In this document: positions 25,488-33,958 of the stretch, one piece after another
How the letters are laid out: each line of letters starts with the position of its first letter
How positions within the stretch are numbered: the first letter of the stretch is position 1
Origin: Deltaproteobacteria bacterium
GTDB taxonomy: Bacteria; Myxococcota_A; Polyangia; GCA-2747355
Length of the DNA: 64,000 bases
Direction: 5' to 3'
Assembly: GCA_020633415.1 (NCBI GenBank)
Contig: JACKDQ010000002.1
Coordinates: 1 to 64,000 of the forward strand
The notes under the pieces: model-generated
The model's database searches: none
What the model saw: the letters and a program-made list of their open reading frames with translations, nothing else
Told to the model about the DNA's origin: nothing
Program-made: the position numbers and the translations under genes

Positions 25488-26645
25488 ATGAGCAAGACCC
25501 TTTCCAAAGCGGCACTCTCTCTCGCACTACTGGTCCAGGCAACGCTCGGTCTAGTCGCATGCGGAACTGACACGCCCTGTTCAAGCGACGACTGCACGGC
25601 GCTCGACGCGGGTCACGACGACGCAGACCTGATCGGCACGCCCACCGATGGCGCGATAGACGACAAGAAAGACAAGATCGTGCTGACGGGAATCGAGGGC
25701 AACGGAAGCTGGCGACCGATCGCATACGGCTCAGACAAACCGATCGCCGCAGCCAAAGAGGCACGGCGACGCTTTCGCGGCAGTTGGCTGCTAACCGGCA
25801 AGAATCTCGACCGGCTGACCGGCATCAAGCTGGTCGGCAAGGATGATCCAAGCAAGATCGAATGGGCCGACTTCGCGCCCAAACAAGGAGACAAGCATAT
25901 GCGACTGATCAGACTTCCCGGAACACTCGCCGCCGGCATGTTCTTCATCGTCGGCATGGTCGGCATCGAACGCGTCGCGCTGGGTGAAGTCTTCGTGCTT
26001 CAAGGCGAACGGGGCCCCAGCGGCGCCGACTACGACACTTCGGTGGCGACCTTCGTCAGCACGCTCAAACGATACCTAATCGTCGACGCGGCCCAGAATC
26101 TAGTGACCTTTTACGGCGCCAACGTTCAGGTGGTCAACGGCAGCGGTCACAGCACCAGCGACAACGGCAAGGGCAACCTGATCATTGGCTACAACGAGAA
26201 TGACAAAGGACGCAGCCGCACCGGATCCCACAACCTGGTCGTCGGCATGAACCACGGCTGGACCTCATCCGGCGGATTCGTTGCCGGCTTGAACAACGTG
26301 ATCTCCGGCTTCGCAGCGACGATCTGTGGCGGCGAGGAGAGCACAGCCAGTGGTCGCGCGGCTACGGTGGCCGGCGGCATCGGCAACAGCGCCGAAGGCT
26401 GGGCGGCTGCCGTCTCTGGCGGCTATTCCAACACCGCCCGCGGCGAAACGAGCGTCGTCGGTGGTGGGGCAAAGAACACCGCCAGTGGCGACCACAGCGC
26501 CGTCGCCGCTGGGCTCGAGGGCACTGCAAGTGGCAATTACTCAGCCGTCAGCGGTGGCCAGCTCAACATCGCCTCAGGCTGGGTCAGCACGGTGATGGGG
26601 GGATTCAAACAGCAGGCTTCGACCTCAGGGAGCTACAAACCCTAG
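25488..26645 (+). CDS. Lipoprotein with YadA-head-like repeats
   Basis: 385 residues. Signal peptide with lipobox LVAC at about 22-25, followed by an acidic Asp-rich linker. An internal hydrophobic stretch is near residue 145-165. From about 205 to the end there are repeated 14-16-residue units such as GGYSNTARGETSVVGGG and NTASGDHSAVAAG, the pattern of the trimeric left-handed beta-roll of YadA/Hep_Hag heads. Classical trimeric autotransporters have a C-terminal beta-barrel anchor; none is present, so this would be lipid-anchored. Could be an adhesin or surface-layer component. Confidence 0.75.
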   Translation: MSKTLSKAALSLALLVQATLGLVACGTDTPCSSDDCTALDAGHDDADLIGTPTDGAIDDKKDKIVLTGIEGNGSWRPIAYGSDKPIAAAKEARRRFRGSWLLTGKNLDRLTGIKLVGKDDPSKIEWADFAPKQGDKHMRLIRLPGTLAAGMFFIVGMVGIERVALGEVFVLQGERGPSGADYDTSVATFVSTLKRYLIVDAAQNLVTFYGANVQVVNGSGHSTSDNGKGNLIIGYNENDKGRSRTGSHNLVVGMNHGWTSSGGFVAGLNNVISGFAATICGGEESTASGRAATVAGGIGNSAEGWAAAVSGGYSNTARGETSVVGGGAKNTASGDHSAVAAGLEGTASGNYSAVSGGQLNIASGWVSTVMGGFKQQASTSGSYKP

Positions 26646-26762
26646 GAAGCACCAGTCCCCCTCTACCGCAAGCCCCCCTGACGGCCAATCGAACAAAGAA
26701 CTAGAAGCGCACACCCGGCAGACAGAATGCTGGTAAAGGTCGGGCGACAAGGCGAATGACAA

Positions 26763-26813
26763 GGGACGAATGTTGAATTAGCGGAATTAGGCAACTGTCG
26801 TTGCCACCGCGAT
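26763..26813 (+). repeat. MITE, partial copy A (left end only)
   Basis: Matches the first 51 bases of the full copies (GGGACGAATGTTGAATTAGC onward). It is cut off exactly where the IS3 element begins. Even the 20 bases before it resemble the left flank of the copy at 29,373, so the two may share an ancestral insertion context or a duplicated segment. Confidence 0.85.
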
Positions 26814-26880
26814 TGGTGTGCCCCACGTCTTTCGGAGTCGGAATATTGGGCTAGGGTGCCGTCCTCGGTAGGAGGAGAGA

Positions 26881-27185
26881 TGGCTAGAAGAGGAGACCCG
26901 GCAGAATTCAGGCGGCGCGTACTTGAGCTGCTGAAGGCCGGGCGAAGCATCAAGGACCTGAGTGACGAGCTTGGCGTCAGCGAGCAATCGATCTACACGT
27001 GGCGTCTGCAAGCGCGAATCGATGCCGGTCTGGAGCCCGGGCTGACGACGGTAGAGCAAGGAGAGCTTCGAGCGGCCAAGCGGCGTATCCGTGAGCTTGA
27101 GTTGGAGCTAGCCGTTCACCGTCGGGCAACCGAGCTGCTGAAGGAGAACGCCTGCCCAAAGTTCGATACGCGGCGATCAAAGTGA
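26881..27185 (+). CDS. IS3 OrfA (HTH protein)
   Basis: About 100 residues starting MARRGDPAEFRRRV. GGAGGAG precedes the ATG. HTH KDLSDELGVSEQSIYTWRLQ is followed by a leucine-zipper-like helix (RIRELELELAVHRRATELLKEN cut here for length: the segment at about 68-90). It binds the element's ends and is fused to OrfB by -1 frameshifting in the family. The overlap with orfB lies near GCCCAAAG at about 27,152. Confidence 0.9.
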
Positions 27186-28030
27186 TGGCCGCGGAGGAGC
27201 TGCCGGTGCGGACGGCGTGCCGCGTGTTGGGCGTATCCGAATCTGGCTACTACGAGTGGCGCAAGCGCCCGGCATCGGCTCGATCGGTTCGGCACGCGTG
27301 GCTCAGGGAGATCATTGCTCGTGTCCACGCCGATTCGCGCAAGACGTACGGGTCGAGGCGAGTGCACGCTGAACTGACGCTTGGGCGAGGCATCCGCGTT
27401 TGCCTCGGTACGGTGGAGATGTTGATGCGTCGCGCTGGGATTAGCGGCATCTGCGGCCGCCCGCGCTATCGCTGCGCTCCTAACGTGGCCAGCGCCGGCG
27501 ACCACGTGGCGAGGGACTTCTATCGCTGCGAACCAAACCAGCTGTGGGTGACCGACATTACGGAGCACCGCTGTCGCGAAGGCAAGGTCTACTGCGCTGT
27601 CGTGTTGGATGTATTTTCACGACGCGTGGTGGGTTGGGCGATTGACTCCAGTCCGACTGCGTCGCTGGCAACAAACGCGCTGGCCATGGCGATCGAGCAG
27701 CGCACGCCACCGGGCGGGGCTGTCATCCATTCGGACCAAGGCACGCAATTTACATCGTGGGCATTCACCGAAAGAGCGCTCGCATCGGGACTGGTGCCAT
27801 CGATCGGCTCCGTAGGAGACTGCTTCGACAACGCGATGATCGAATCGTTCTGGAGCCGCATGCAAGTCGAGCTGCTAAACCGCAAACGCTGGAACACCCG
27901 AGTCGAATTGGCCAACGCCATCTTCGAATACTTAGAGATTTTTCATAATCGACAGCGGCGACATTCGTCGCTGGGCATGCTAACCCCCGTCGAGTTTGAA
28001 GCTCGACATCAAACGCAGAGGGCGGCATAA
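27182..28030 (+). CDS. IS3 OrfB (DDE transposase)
   Basis: About 282 residues as an independent frame. Catalytic acidic residues lie in WVTDITEH, HSDQGTQF and NAMIESFWSR, with the final HNRQRRHSSLG signature. The frame is open upstream through PKVRYAAIKV, consistent with an OrfAB fusion made by frameshifting. All catalytic residues are present, so the element may still be active. Confidence 0.93.
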   Translation: MMAAEELPVRTACRVLGVSESGYYEWRKRPASARSVRHAWLREIIARVHADSRKTYGSRRVHAELTLGRGIRVCLGTVEMLMRRAGISGICGRPRYRCAPNVASAGDHVARDFYRCEPNQLWVTDITEHRCREGKVYCAVVLDVFSRRVVGWAIDSSPTASLATNALAMAIEQRTPPGGAVIHSDQGTQFTSWAFTERALASGLVPSIGSVGDCFDNAMIESFWSRMQVELLNRKRWNTRVELANAIFEYLEIFHNRQRRHSSLGMLTPVEFEARHQTQRAA

Positions 28031-28068
28031 CTCCAAGAATCCGTGTCCACGAAACTCGGGACAGCCCA

Positions 28069-28352
28069 GCATTTCCGGAAATTCCGGGGCGATTCATCAG
28101 GGAGACTCGGCCACGCTGATGATGCGCTGCGCTGGCATCGCGCGGTCGAGTCTCGTATCCCGGGTCTCGGGTCTCGTCACTCGATGGTGGGTCGCGCCAT
28201 CACCGCCTGCCGATACACGGGTCTCCGGGTCTCCTCGAGTCTCGAAGCCGCTCTCGCTCGCTTGACGTCACTTCGAGAGGGTTGACCTGGGCGCGCGCCC
28301 GCCATACCATCGCTGCTCATTCACATTGTTGGTTTTTGAGACGGGGAGATCG
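28069..28352. other. Intergenic, low-complexity GGGTCTC tracts
   Basis: No gene is seen. Between about 28,145 and 28,250 the motif GGGTCTC/GTCTCG recurs several times in direct orientation. The last part contains the ribosome site (GGGGAG) of the next lipoprotein gene. Confidence 0.5.
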
Positions 28353-29270
28353 ATGCGATCAAGAGATTGGGTGCGGGTTGTGGTTTCGCTGGGCGCATTG
28401 CTGTTCGTCGGCTTTGCGCTGGGCTGCGAAGGGGGAGAGCTGGCCGACCGGCAGCTCAAAGCTGCTGCTTCCGAGTCGCCGAAGGAGCCGCCGCCGAGTC
28501 TCCGTCCGGCCGGTGCGTTCATGAATACGAAATCGCAGCTCTACGGCTACAGCGTTGACATGGCCAGCTTGACTTGGAACGCTTGGTTGATCGGCAACTT
28601 GCCCGGTCCCGCAGAGACACCGGGAGGGCTCGCGCCCCACCCAACCAACTACCGCAAGCTGTACTTTTTGTCCTCGGGAGTCGAAACGGGACAGACGGCG
28701 CAAAACCTTTGGGAAGGGTATATCAACGTAGGGGGCGGCGTTAACTGGACGTTCATCAACACTTTCCCCAAACCCGTTGAGGCAAATAGCTACTACGGAG
28801 GCTTGGGGCAGCCCTGTCTTCCTGGTTATCCGCTGGAGACGGCGGCAATGGACTGGGACGCTGGCTGGGTCTACGGCACCTGGATCTATCGCCTCTATCC
28901 GAGCACCGGCGTGGCATCGGCTGACCTCTACTTTACCTTCGACGAAATTGGCGGTGCGCTGACCGCAGACCTTGCCCGCGACCCGTCGGGCAACATGCGC
29001 TACGCCTCGGTCAGCACTTGGACCCATCACGTCACCACGACGTACCCCGCCAATGTCGTTGAGATCGAGCCCTGGGGGGGCACGCAAGGCTATGCGATCA
29101 ACCCCGCCTCAAATCCGGGCCAGTGGACGATGGTGATCGCCGATGGTCCCTCCGATCTGCGCGTGCTGAATCCTGACACCGGCCAGACCCAAGCGCTGAC
29201 CTACAATGGATCTGAACCGGTACCCTGGCCGATCAAAGACTTCTCGCGAATGGGCGGGCACTGCCCCTAG
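28353..29270 (+). CDS. Secreted lipoprotein, unknown function
   Basis: 305 residues from ATG 28,353, with GGGGAG six bases upstream. The hydrophobic signal ends in a lipobox-like FALGC. The mature protein is rich in Trp, Tyr and Gly with beta-strand-like repeats (DWDAGWVYGTWIYRLYP) and mentions no known motif; a beta-propeller or jelly-roll fold is possible. No close neighbours in the same direction. After its stop, CCTAAAGTCAAACT occurs twice within 30 bases. Confidence 0.7.
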   Translation: MRSRDWVRVVVSLGALLFVGFALGCEGGELADRQLKAAASESPKEPPPSLRPAGAFMNTKSQLYGYSVDMASLTWNAWLIGNLPGPAETPGGLAPHPTNYRKLYFLSSGVETGQTAQNLWEGYINVGGGVNWTFINTFPKPVEANSYYGGLGQPCLPGYPLETAAMDWDAGWVYGTWIYRLYPSTGVASADLYFTFDEIGGALTADLARDPSGNMRYASVSTWTHHVTTTYPANVVEIEPWGGTQGYAINPASNPGQWTMVIADGPSDLRVLNPDTGQTQALTYNGSEPVPWPIKDFSRMGGHCP

Positions 29271-29372
29271 TCATGTGTGTGGGCGCTCGCTCCTAAAGTC
29301 AAACTAGCCTAACGCCCTAAAGTCAAACTCCAGCCCCTGAAATATCGTTGAGGGCGACAAAGCGAATGATAA

Positions 29373-29630
29373 GGGACGAATGTTGAATTAGCGGAATTAG
29401 GCAACTGTCGTTGCCACCGCGATACGCCATACCGCCGGGCGACGCAGTACGCCGGCTGTCGAACAGTGGACCCGCGCAGCTGCCGCGCCAACCAAACCGA
29501 TCCCGATCATTCGCGGCGCGTACGATTCACGCAGCGGTCGATGTCGGCGGCACTCCAGGCTGCTATTGTCCGTCGGAAGGCAAGGTGGCTACTTGCCTTG
29601 CTTAATTCCCCTAATTCAACCTCCGTCCCC
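29373..29630 (+). repeat. MITE copy B (258 bp)
   Basis: Left end GGGACGAATGTTGAATTAGC and right end, reversed, GGGGACGGAGGTTGAATTAG make imperfect inverted repeats of about 35 bases. The interior is over 95 percent alike by eye to copies C and D. The right end abuts the helicase fragment directly. No target duplication is visible. Confidence 0.9.
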
Positions 29631-29950
29631 TCGGAGCTGCTGCTGCGACAGCGCGTCGAGCACGTCGTGATAGCCTGCCCGGCGTCGATTGCGCTCCAAT
29701 GGCGGGACGAGATGCAGCGCCGCTTCGGACTGCACTTCGAGATCTTCAATCGAGCCTTCATCGCGCGGCGGCGTCAGGAGCGCGGCTTCGGCGTCAATCC
29801 GTGGAGCACGCACAACCGCTTCATCATCTCCTACCCACTGCTCCGCCGCCCTGAGTACCGCGACCCGCTGATCAACCACGTTGGCGAGCGCGCGCGAAAG
29901 AGCCTGCTGATTCTCGACGAGGCCCATTCCGCGGCCCCCTCGACGAAGGT
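29631..29950 (+). pseudogene. DrmD-like (DISARM) SNF2 helicase fragment
   Basis: About 105 codons of an SF2/SNF2 helicase: RVEHVVIACPASIALQWRDE (motif Ia region), PWSTHNRFIISYPLL, and motif II SLLILDEAHSAAPS. The wording around these motifs resembles DrmD of class I DISARM anti-phage systems. The 5' end is cut at the MITE border and the 3' end stops resembling a helicase after about 29,945. No other DISARM genes remain nearby. It is non-functional. Confidence 0.65.
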
Positions 29951-30157
29951 TCGTTCGTTTCATAGTGCCTCTCCTTGTTGGCAACAAAGAGCTAGCTGGT
30001 CTGAACGTGGCCGACTAGACCTCGATCCGTCGCTCGACGATCGAGGCGGCTGAGCTGCCGAAAGTGTTGGACGAGGGACGTCGCTCCGTGGGGTGGGATG
30101 CGGTGGGATCGGTCTAAGTGAACGTTGGCCGTCGCGTGAGGGGGGATTGCGGATCGA

Positions 30158-31582
30158 TTAGCAGGAGCCGGGCCGCAGCTTGTCGAAGACCGTCGTTCCC
30201 TCGCCGTCAAGATGAAGGCATTGGCGAGACGTCATTGAAAGGGTCTTTGAATTGCTCCGAAACGAAGCACCGCCCTCGTACAACATCAGCAGCACGTCGC
30301 GTCCCTCGGGAAAGGGAACGAGTTTGCTGTTCGTGTCCCAGGAAACGTCTATCTCGGCCTGCTGACTCTTGCGCGTGTGGATGTATTCGACGTGTGCCGT
30401 CGACTGTTGGGTCAGGGTCACGATGCTGTGAAAGTCATCGACTCGACCGATGGATCCGCGCAGTCCTTCGCCACCGCTATGGCTAACGGTGACGTGGCGG
30501 TGGATGTCCATCACCACTCCGATGGTCTTACCCGGATTGACGACGACCGTCCCATCGATATCGCCACCAGCGCTGGCACGTAGCTCGACGCTTTTGAAAC
30601 TTCCTTCGAGGCGCAGTGGGCGCGGCGCGTTGCGCAAATAGTGCCGTATCAATTGAATCTCGCCGCTGCCTCCAAGGGCCGCGGCCCCTCCTCCTAACTC
30701 CCCGCGGAGCTTGGCACCGTCAAAAATCGCGGCATAAAGGCGGCCGTTATCACTTTCCGTTCCTCGTCGATCGTAGAGGAGAGCCAAGTCGTCGACGGTG
30801 ACATCAACGCGAAGCGCGTTGCCGTGGCGTGCGATGCTCAGCGTCGCCCGGTTGGATTGATCGATGGGCAACGCGCCTCCCGTGGCGGATGCTTCGGATG
30901 CCTCGCGAAACCAGCCCTCTGCCTGGTCCACGGCGCTGTCGAACCATCGTTCGACGGCATAATGGGCGGTGGAGCCTCGGCCGACGGCAAACAGACGTTT
31001 CGGCACCGGCCCAACCAGCTGTAGCTTGCCCGACTGTATGGAAATTTCGGCGAAAGAGTCATTGCCGATACGAAATCTCAGGTTCAGGCGATCGCCATCC
31101 AAGGTGGCGTCGATCTGCCAAACGTACTGTCCCCACGCCGTGCAGTGCTCTGGGTTCTCGCGCTTAAAGATTCGGCACAACCTGTCGGCCCGCACGTCGA
31201 AACGCATGCCGTTGTCGATGTCGCTAGCGAATTCTTCGACGATAACGTCATCGACAACCGGCTCGAGGCGTGCAATGAAATCCTCGATGCGCGCAGAAAT
31301 GTCTTCGCCTCTGAAGATATCTCTACGGGATCGCCCGGCGATGAACGTTTGCTCGAGGCGTAAGAGGCCAGCATTGACTGCATCGCGGTTCGTTGGATCG
31401 TCGAGCGTCTTCCCGGCAAAACGGAGCAGCTCAAAGAGGTTGGCCTTCGCTGAGGTCCGCACGTCTTCCAAGGTTGGCCGGGAGCACCCCCAAGTCGCGA
31501 GCAGCAAGAACATCGCCAGCGCTTTGGTGAGGATCTTGACGGGTGCACGGGCCGGCAATTGCGAGCGTTTGGATATCGTCAT
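30158..31582 (-). CDS. Large lipoprotein, unknown function
   Basis: 474 residues from ATG 31,582. Signal with lipobox LATWGC, then an N-terminal helical region with many acidic residues (RIEDFIARLEPVVDDVI) and a beta-rich C-terminal half. No known domain. A second lipoprotein gene lies about 250 bp upstream on the same strand (31,835-32,407). I do not recognise the family. Confidence 0.75.
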   Translation of the reverse strand: MTISKRSQLPARAPVKILTKALAMFLLLATWGCSRPTLEDVRTSAKANLFELLRFAGKTLDDPTNRDAVNAGLLRLEQTFIAGRSRRDIFRGEDISARIEDFIARLEPVVDDVIVEEFASDIDNGMRFDVRADRLCRIFKRENPEHCTAWGQYVWQIDATLDGDRLNLRFRIGNDSFAEISIQSGKLQLVGPVPKRLFAVGRGSTAHYAVERWFDSAVDQAEGWFREASEASATGGALPIDQSNRATLSIARHGNALRVDVTVDDLALLYDRRGTESDNGRLYAAIFDGAKLRGELGGGAAALGGSGEIQLIRHYLRNAPRPLRLEGSFKSVELRASAGGDIDGTVVVNPGKTIGVVMDIHRHVTVSHSGGEGLRGSIGRVDDFHSIVTLTQQSTAHVEYIHTRKSQQAEIDVSWDTNSKLVPFPEGRDVLLMLYEGGASFRSNSKTLSMTSRQCLHLDGEGTTVFDKLRPGSC

Positions 31583-31834
31583 CGGAGGGGCCTCTTGAGC
31601 TTTTGTGGGAACAAGATGGATAGCAACGGTTCGGTTTTTATTTGTTTTCATGCAGTCTGGGCGGTGGCATACGCGACTCATGCCGCAGGTAATCGGTCGC
31701 TCGCAGCAACAGTTGCTCGAAATACACCACTAGCGGGTGGCGGCGGAGCTGGTGGTCCGTGCGGCTGACGCCGGTCGCGCTGGTCGATGGGGCGCGCGGC
31801 GTTGGGAACGATCGAAGCTAGTGCATCGTGTGCG

Positions 31835-32407
31835 TTAGTCTTCGAGCAGGCGCATCGTCCGATTCTCTGTGGACCATTCGAAGATCTGTTTACGTCCCCC
31901 ACGGAAAGAATCTGCGATGATACTGATCACCTGCCACTGTCCCCCTCGATAGTTGGCGTCGATACCGATCTCAAGGTTACTGGACAGCCCCCTCTTCGTG
32001 TAGGCCACATTGATCATCGCTTCGCAACTCGCTTCTGGCTTACAGACGTTGAGCGGAACGTAGCTAATGCTGTCAAGGGTGCCCTCTTCGTGAAGCTCGC
32101 TCTTTTCGCTGACGAGATCGTTGTCGAGCAGAAGCTTCCTGAGCGCACCTTTGACCTCGCCGTCCGTCGGAAGACCTTCGCGCGGGGCAATCTCGGGAAA
32201 GTGCATGTAGTAGGCGCGCTCGGAAAACGTCGCTAAGATCTCGCGCCCGTTTCGTTTGGCGAGTGCGGCGACGTAGGTCGGCACCTCAGGCTGCTCGGCC
32301 TTGCCTTCTGCCGCACTGGCCGTTTGCTTTTCAAGGCCGCCGCAGCCGCAAATCGCCGCGAGTAGTGCGTAGCCGGCGACAGTCTTTAGCTTGTCTCTCT
32401 TTTTCAT
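31835..32407 (-). CDS. Small lipoprotein, unknown function
   Basis: 190 residues from ATG 32,407; AGGAG is seven bases upstream. The signal ends in lipobox AAICGC, followed by an Ala/Glu linker. The mature part has mixed alpha/beta character with a possible disulfide pair (NVCKPEASC). The last part (YRGGQWQVISIIADSF) resembles NTF2-like or SnoaL-type terminal strands but this is only an impression. Confidence 0.75.
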   Translation of the reverse strand: MKKRDKLKTVAGYALLAAICGCGGLEKQTASAAEGKAEQPEVPTYVAALAKRNGREILATFSERAYYMHFPEIAPREGLPTDGEVKGALRKLLLDNDLVSEKSELHEEGTLDSISYVPLNVCKPEASCEAMINVAYTKRGLSSNLEIGIDANYRGGQWQVISIIADSFRGGRKQIFEWSTENRTMRLLED

Positions 32408-32792
32408 TTGTCGCTCCTGGTACCGTTTGGTGATCTCGATGCGAGTCGCGATCTTGCTTGAGCGATTCTGCAATCGAGGTGCCAGCGACAACTGCGTCGG
32501 GCGAGCGCCTCGACGCCGCGATCCGAAACGATCTTCATCGTTCGACAGCGTGGCCGCGCCCGACCGAGTCAATTAGGCTGGCATATGAATCGGCTGGCCA
32601 TGGTCTGCGGACCAAAAGTTCGTTGGTCAACCTAGGCGCGCTCGTCTTCCTTGGTTAGGCGCCGGAGTCGATGGCGGCGCATTAGAGCGGCGCGTTGCGA
32701 TCTTCATGATCAGTGTTGTCGCGCTGAATGGCCCCGGCCAGGGCGGCCTGCCTTTGACAGGCGCGAAGGGGGGGCTAAAGCCGGAATGATAA
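32408..32792. other. Intergenic region without a recognised gene
   Basis: I see no convincing gene in these 385 bases. Short frames on both strands lack homology-like sequence. It should contain the promoter of the minus-strand lipoprotein gene pair and the left flank of MITE copy C. Confidence 0.5.
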
Positions 32793-33050
32793 GGGACGAA
32801 TGTTGAATTAGCGGAATTAGGCAACTGTCGTTGCCACCGCGATACGCCATACCGCCGGGCGACGCAGTACGCCGGCTGTCGAACAGTGGACCCGCGCAGC
32901 TGCCGCGCCAACCAAACCGATCCCGAACATTTGCGGCACGTACGATTCACGCAGCGGTCGATGTCGGCGGCACTCCAGGCTTCTATTGTCCGTCGGAAGG
33001 CAAGGTGGCTACTTGCCTTGCTTAATTCCCCTAATTCAACGTACGTCCCC
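32793..33050 (+). repeat. MITE copy C (258 bp)
   Basis: Full-length copy, same length as copy B. Left GGGACGAATGTTGAATTAGC, right end reversed GGGGACGTACGTTGAATTAG. The terminal inverted repeats are nearly perfect apart from three or four positions. Only a few base differences from copy B are visible. It lies between a lipoprotein gene and a convergent secreted-protein gene end. Confidence 0.92.
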
Positions 33051-33113
33051 GCCCTGCAAAGAGCGCGACATGCTGGCCTCCATCTGCGCGCTAGCCGAGC
33101 GCAGATCGGTCGC

Positions 33114-33605
33114 TTACAGGGCGTCGCCTGGCACCGTGAAGGAGATCGGACAGTTGCCGAGGCCGGTGTACGTACCCCAGACGTGGTTGTTCGCGGCGAA
33201 AGCACCGGCGACCCAGATCTCGTCGCCTGCTTTCACGCTGGCAAACTCGGGTCGCGACAGGTCGATCAGCAGCCTGCAATCGCCCTGCTCCTCGCTAAAG
33301 AGCAAAGACCTCAGAAAGATCCCCTCAGAAACGGGCTTGCTGCCCCGCGGTGCAGTAGGGCTGGATACAAGTTTGATCGCGAGATCATCGTGTCGGGGCG
33401 CGCCATCGAGGTGGGCGTAGAGACGCACTGTGTTTTTCGCTCCGCTCCTGCGATTGGCGCCGGGATGGGTGTAGACCAGTCGCAACTCGACCGTCCCGCG
33501 CGAAGCGGTTCGCGCCTGTGTGATGCGAAACGCCGAACGTCCCCAGGCAGCACTGGCGACCAGCGTGATGGCGCCAATCGTGATGAATCGCAATCGGTTG
33601 CCCAT
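33114..33605 (-). CDS. Small secreted protein, unknown function
   Basis: 163 residues from ATG 33,605. A signal peptide (FITIGAITLVASAAWG) with an Ala-x-Gly type cleavage site is present. The mature part is beta-rich (VELRLVYTHPGANRR), possibly an immunoglobulin-like or C2-like sandwich, with two Cys. The longer frame to 33,650 has a less likely start. I do not recognise it. Confidence 0.65.
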   Translation of the reverse strand: MGNRLRFITIGAITLVASAAWGRSAFRITQARTASRGTVELRLVYTHPGANRRSGAKNTVRLYAHLDGAPRHDDLAIKLVSSPTAPRGSKPVSEGIFLRSLLFSEEQGDCRLLIDLSRPEFASVKAGDEIWVAGAFAANNHVWGTYTGLGNCPISFTVPGDAL

Positions 33606-33958
33606 AGCGCAGCAACGCAATGCAACAGGCGGGCCGACGCGGAGCCGCAAAACGGCTGAAGAATGCGTGCCTTGCTCGTGCTGGCATCACCGATGATCGA
33701 CGACGCGGATACACGACCCGCCAGTCCATTCCCGCTTTCCTTTTTCTATCGTAAACATCGCGTGATCTCAGCAACAAGCGCGAACGCCGGCCTTGGCGCC
33801 ATTGCCGCCCACCCAGGTCGCCACGCAGCCTTGTCTCCGTTGGTGGCGCGTAATGCTGATCGTTGCCTGCCTGATGGCGACACCGCTTCGCGCGCACGGC
33901 CTGGATCAAGAAGCTGGAGCCTCGACCCGATCGTCTACGCGACCTCGATACCGCTTAC
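33606..33958. other. Region without a recognised gene
   Basis: About 350 bases between the secreted-protein start and the hflX stop. Overlapping frames here show no recognisable domain, and none has a good ribosome site. Nothing else is seen. Confidence 0.5.

Larger units (their letters stand above)
26814..28068 (+). mobile_element. IS3-family insertion sequence
   Basis: Contains orfA and orfB in the usual order. The left end reads TGGTGTGCCCC and the reversed right end TGGGCTGTCCC, giving imperfect inverted repeats with TG...CA termini. The flanking bases (GAT left, GCA right) do not match, so a 3-bp duplication is not seen and the ends are approximate. It truncates a MITE on its left, and the rest of that MITE is absent on its right. 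Confidence 0.85.
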
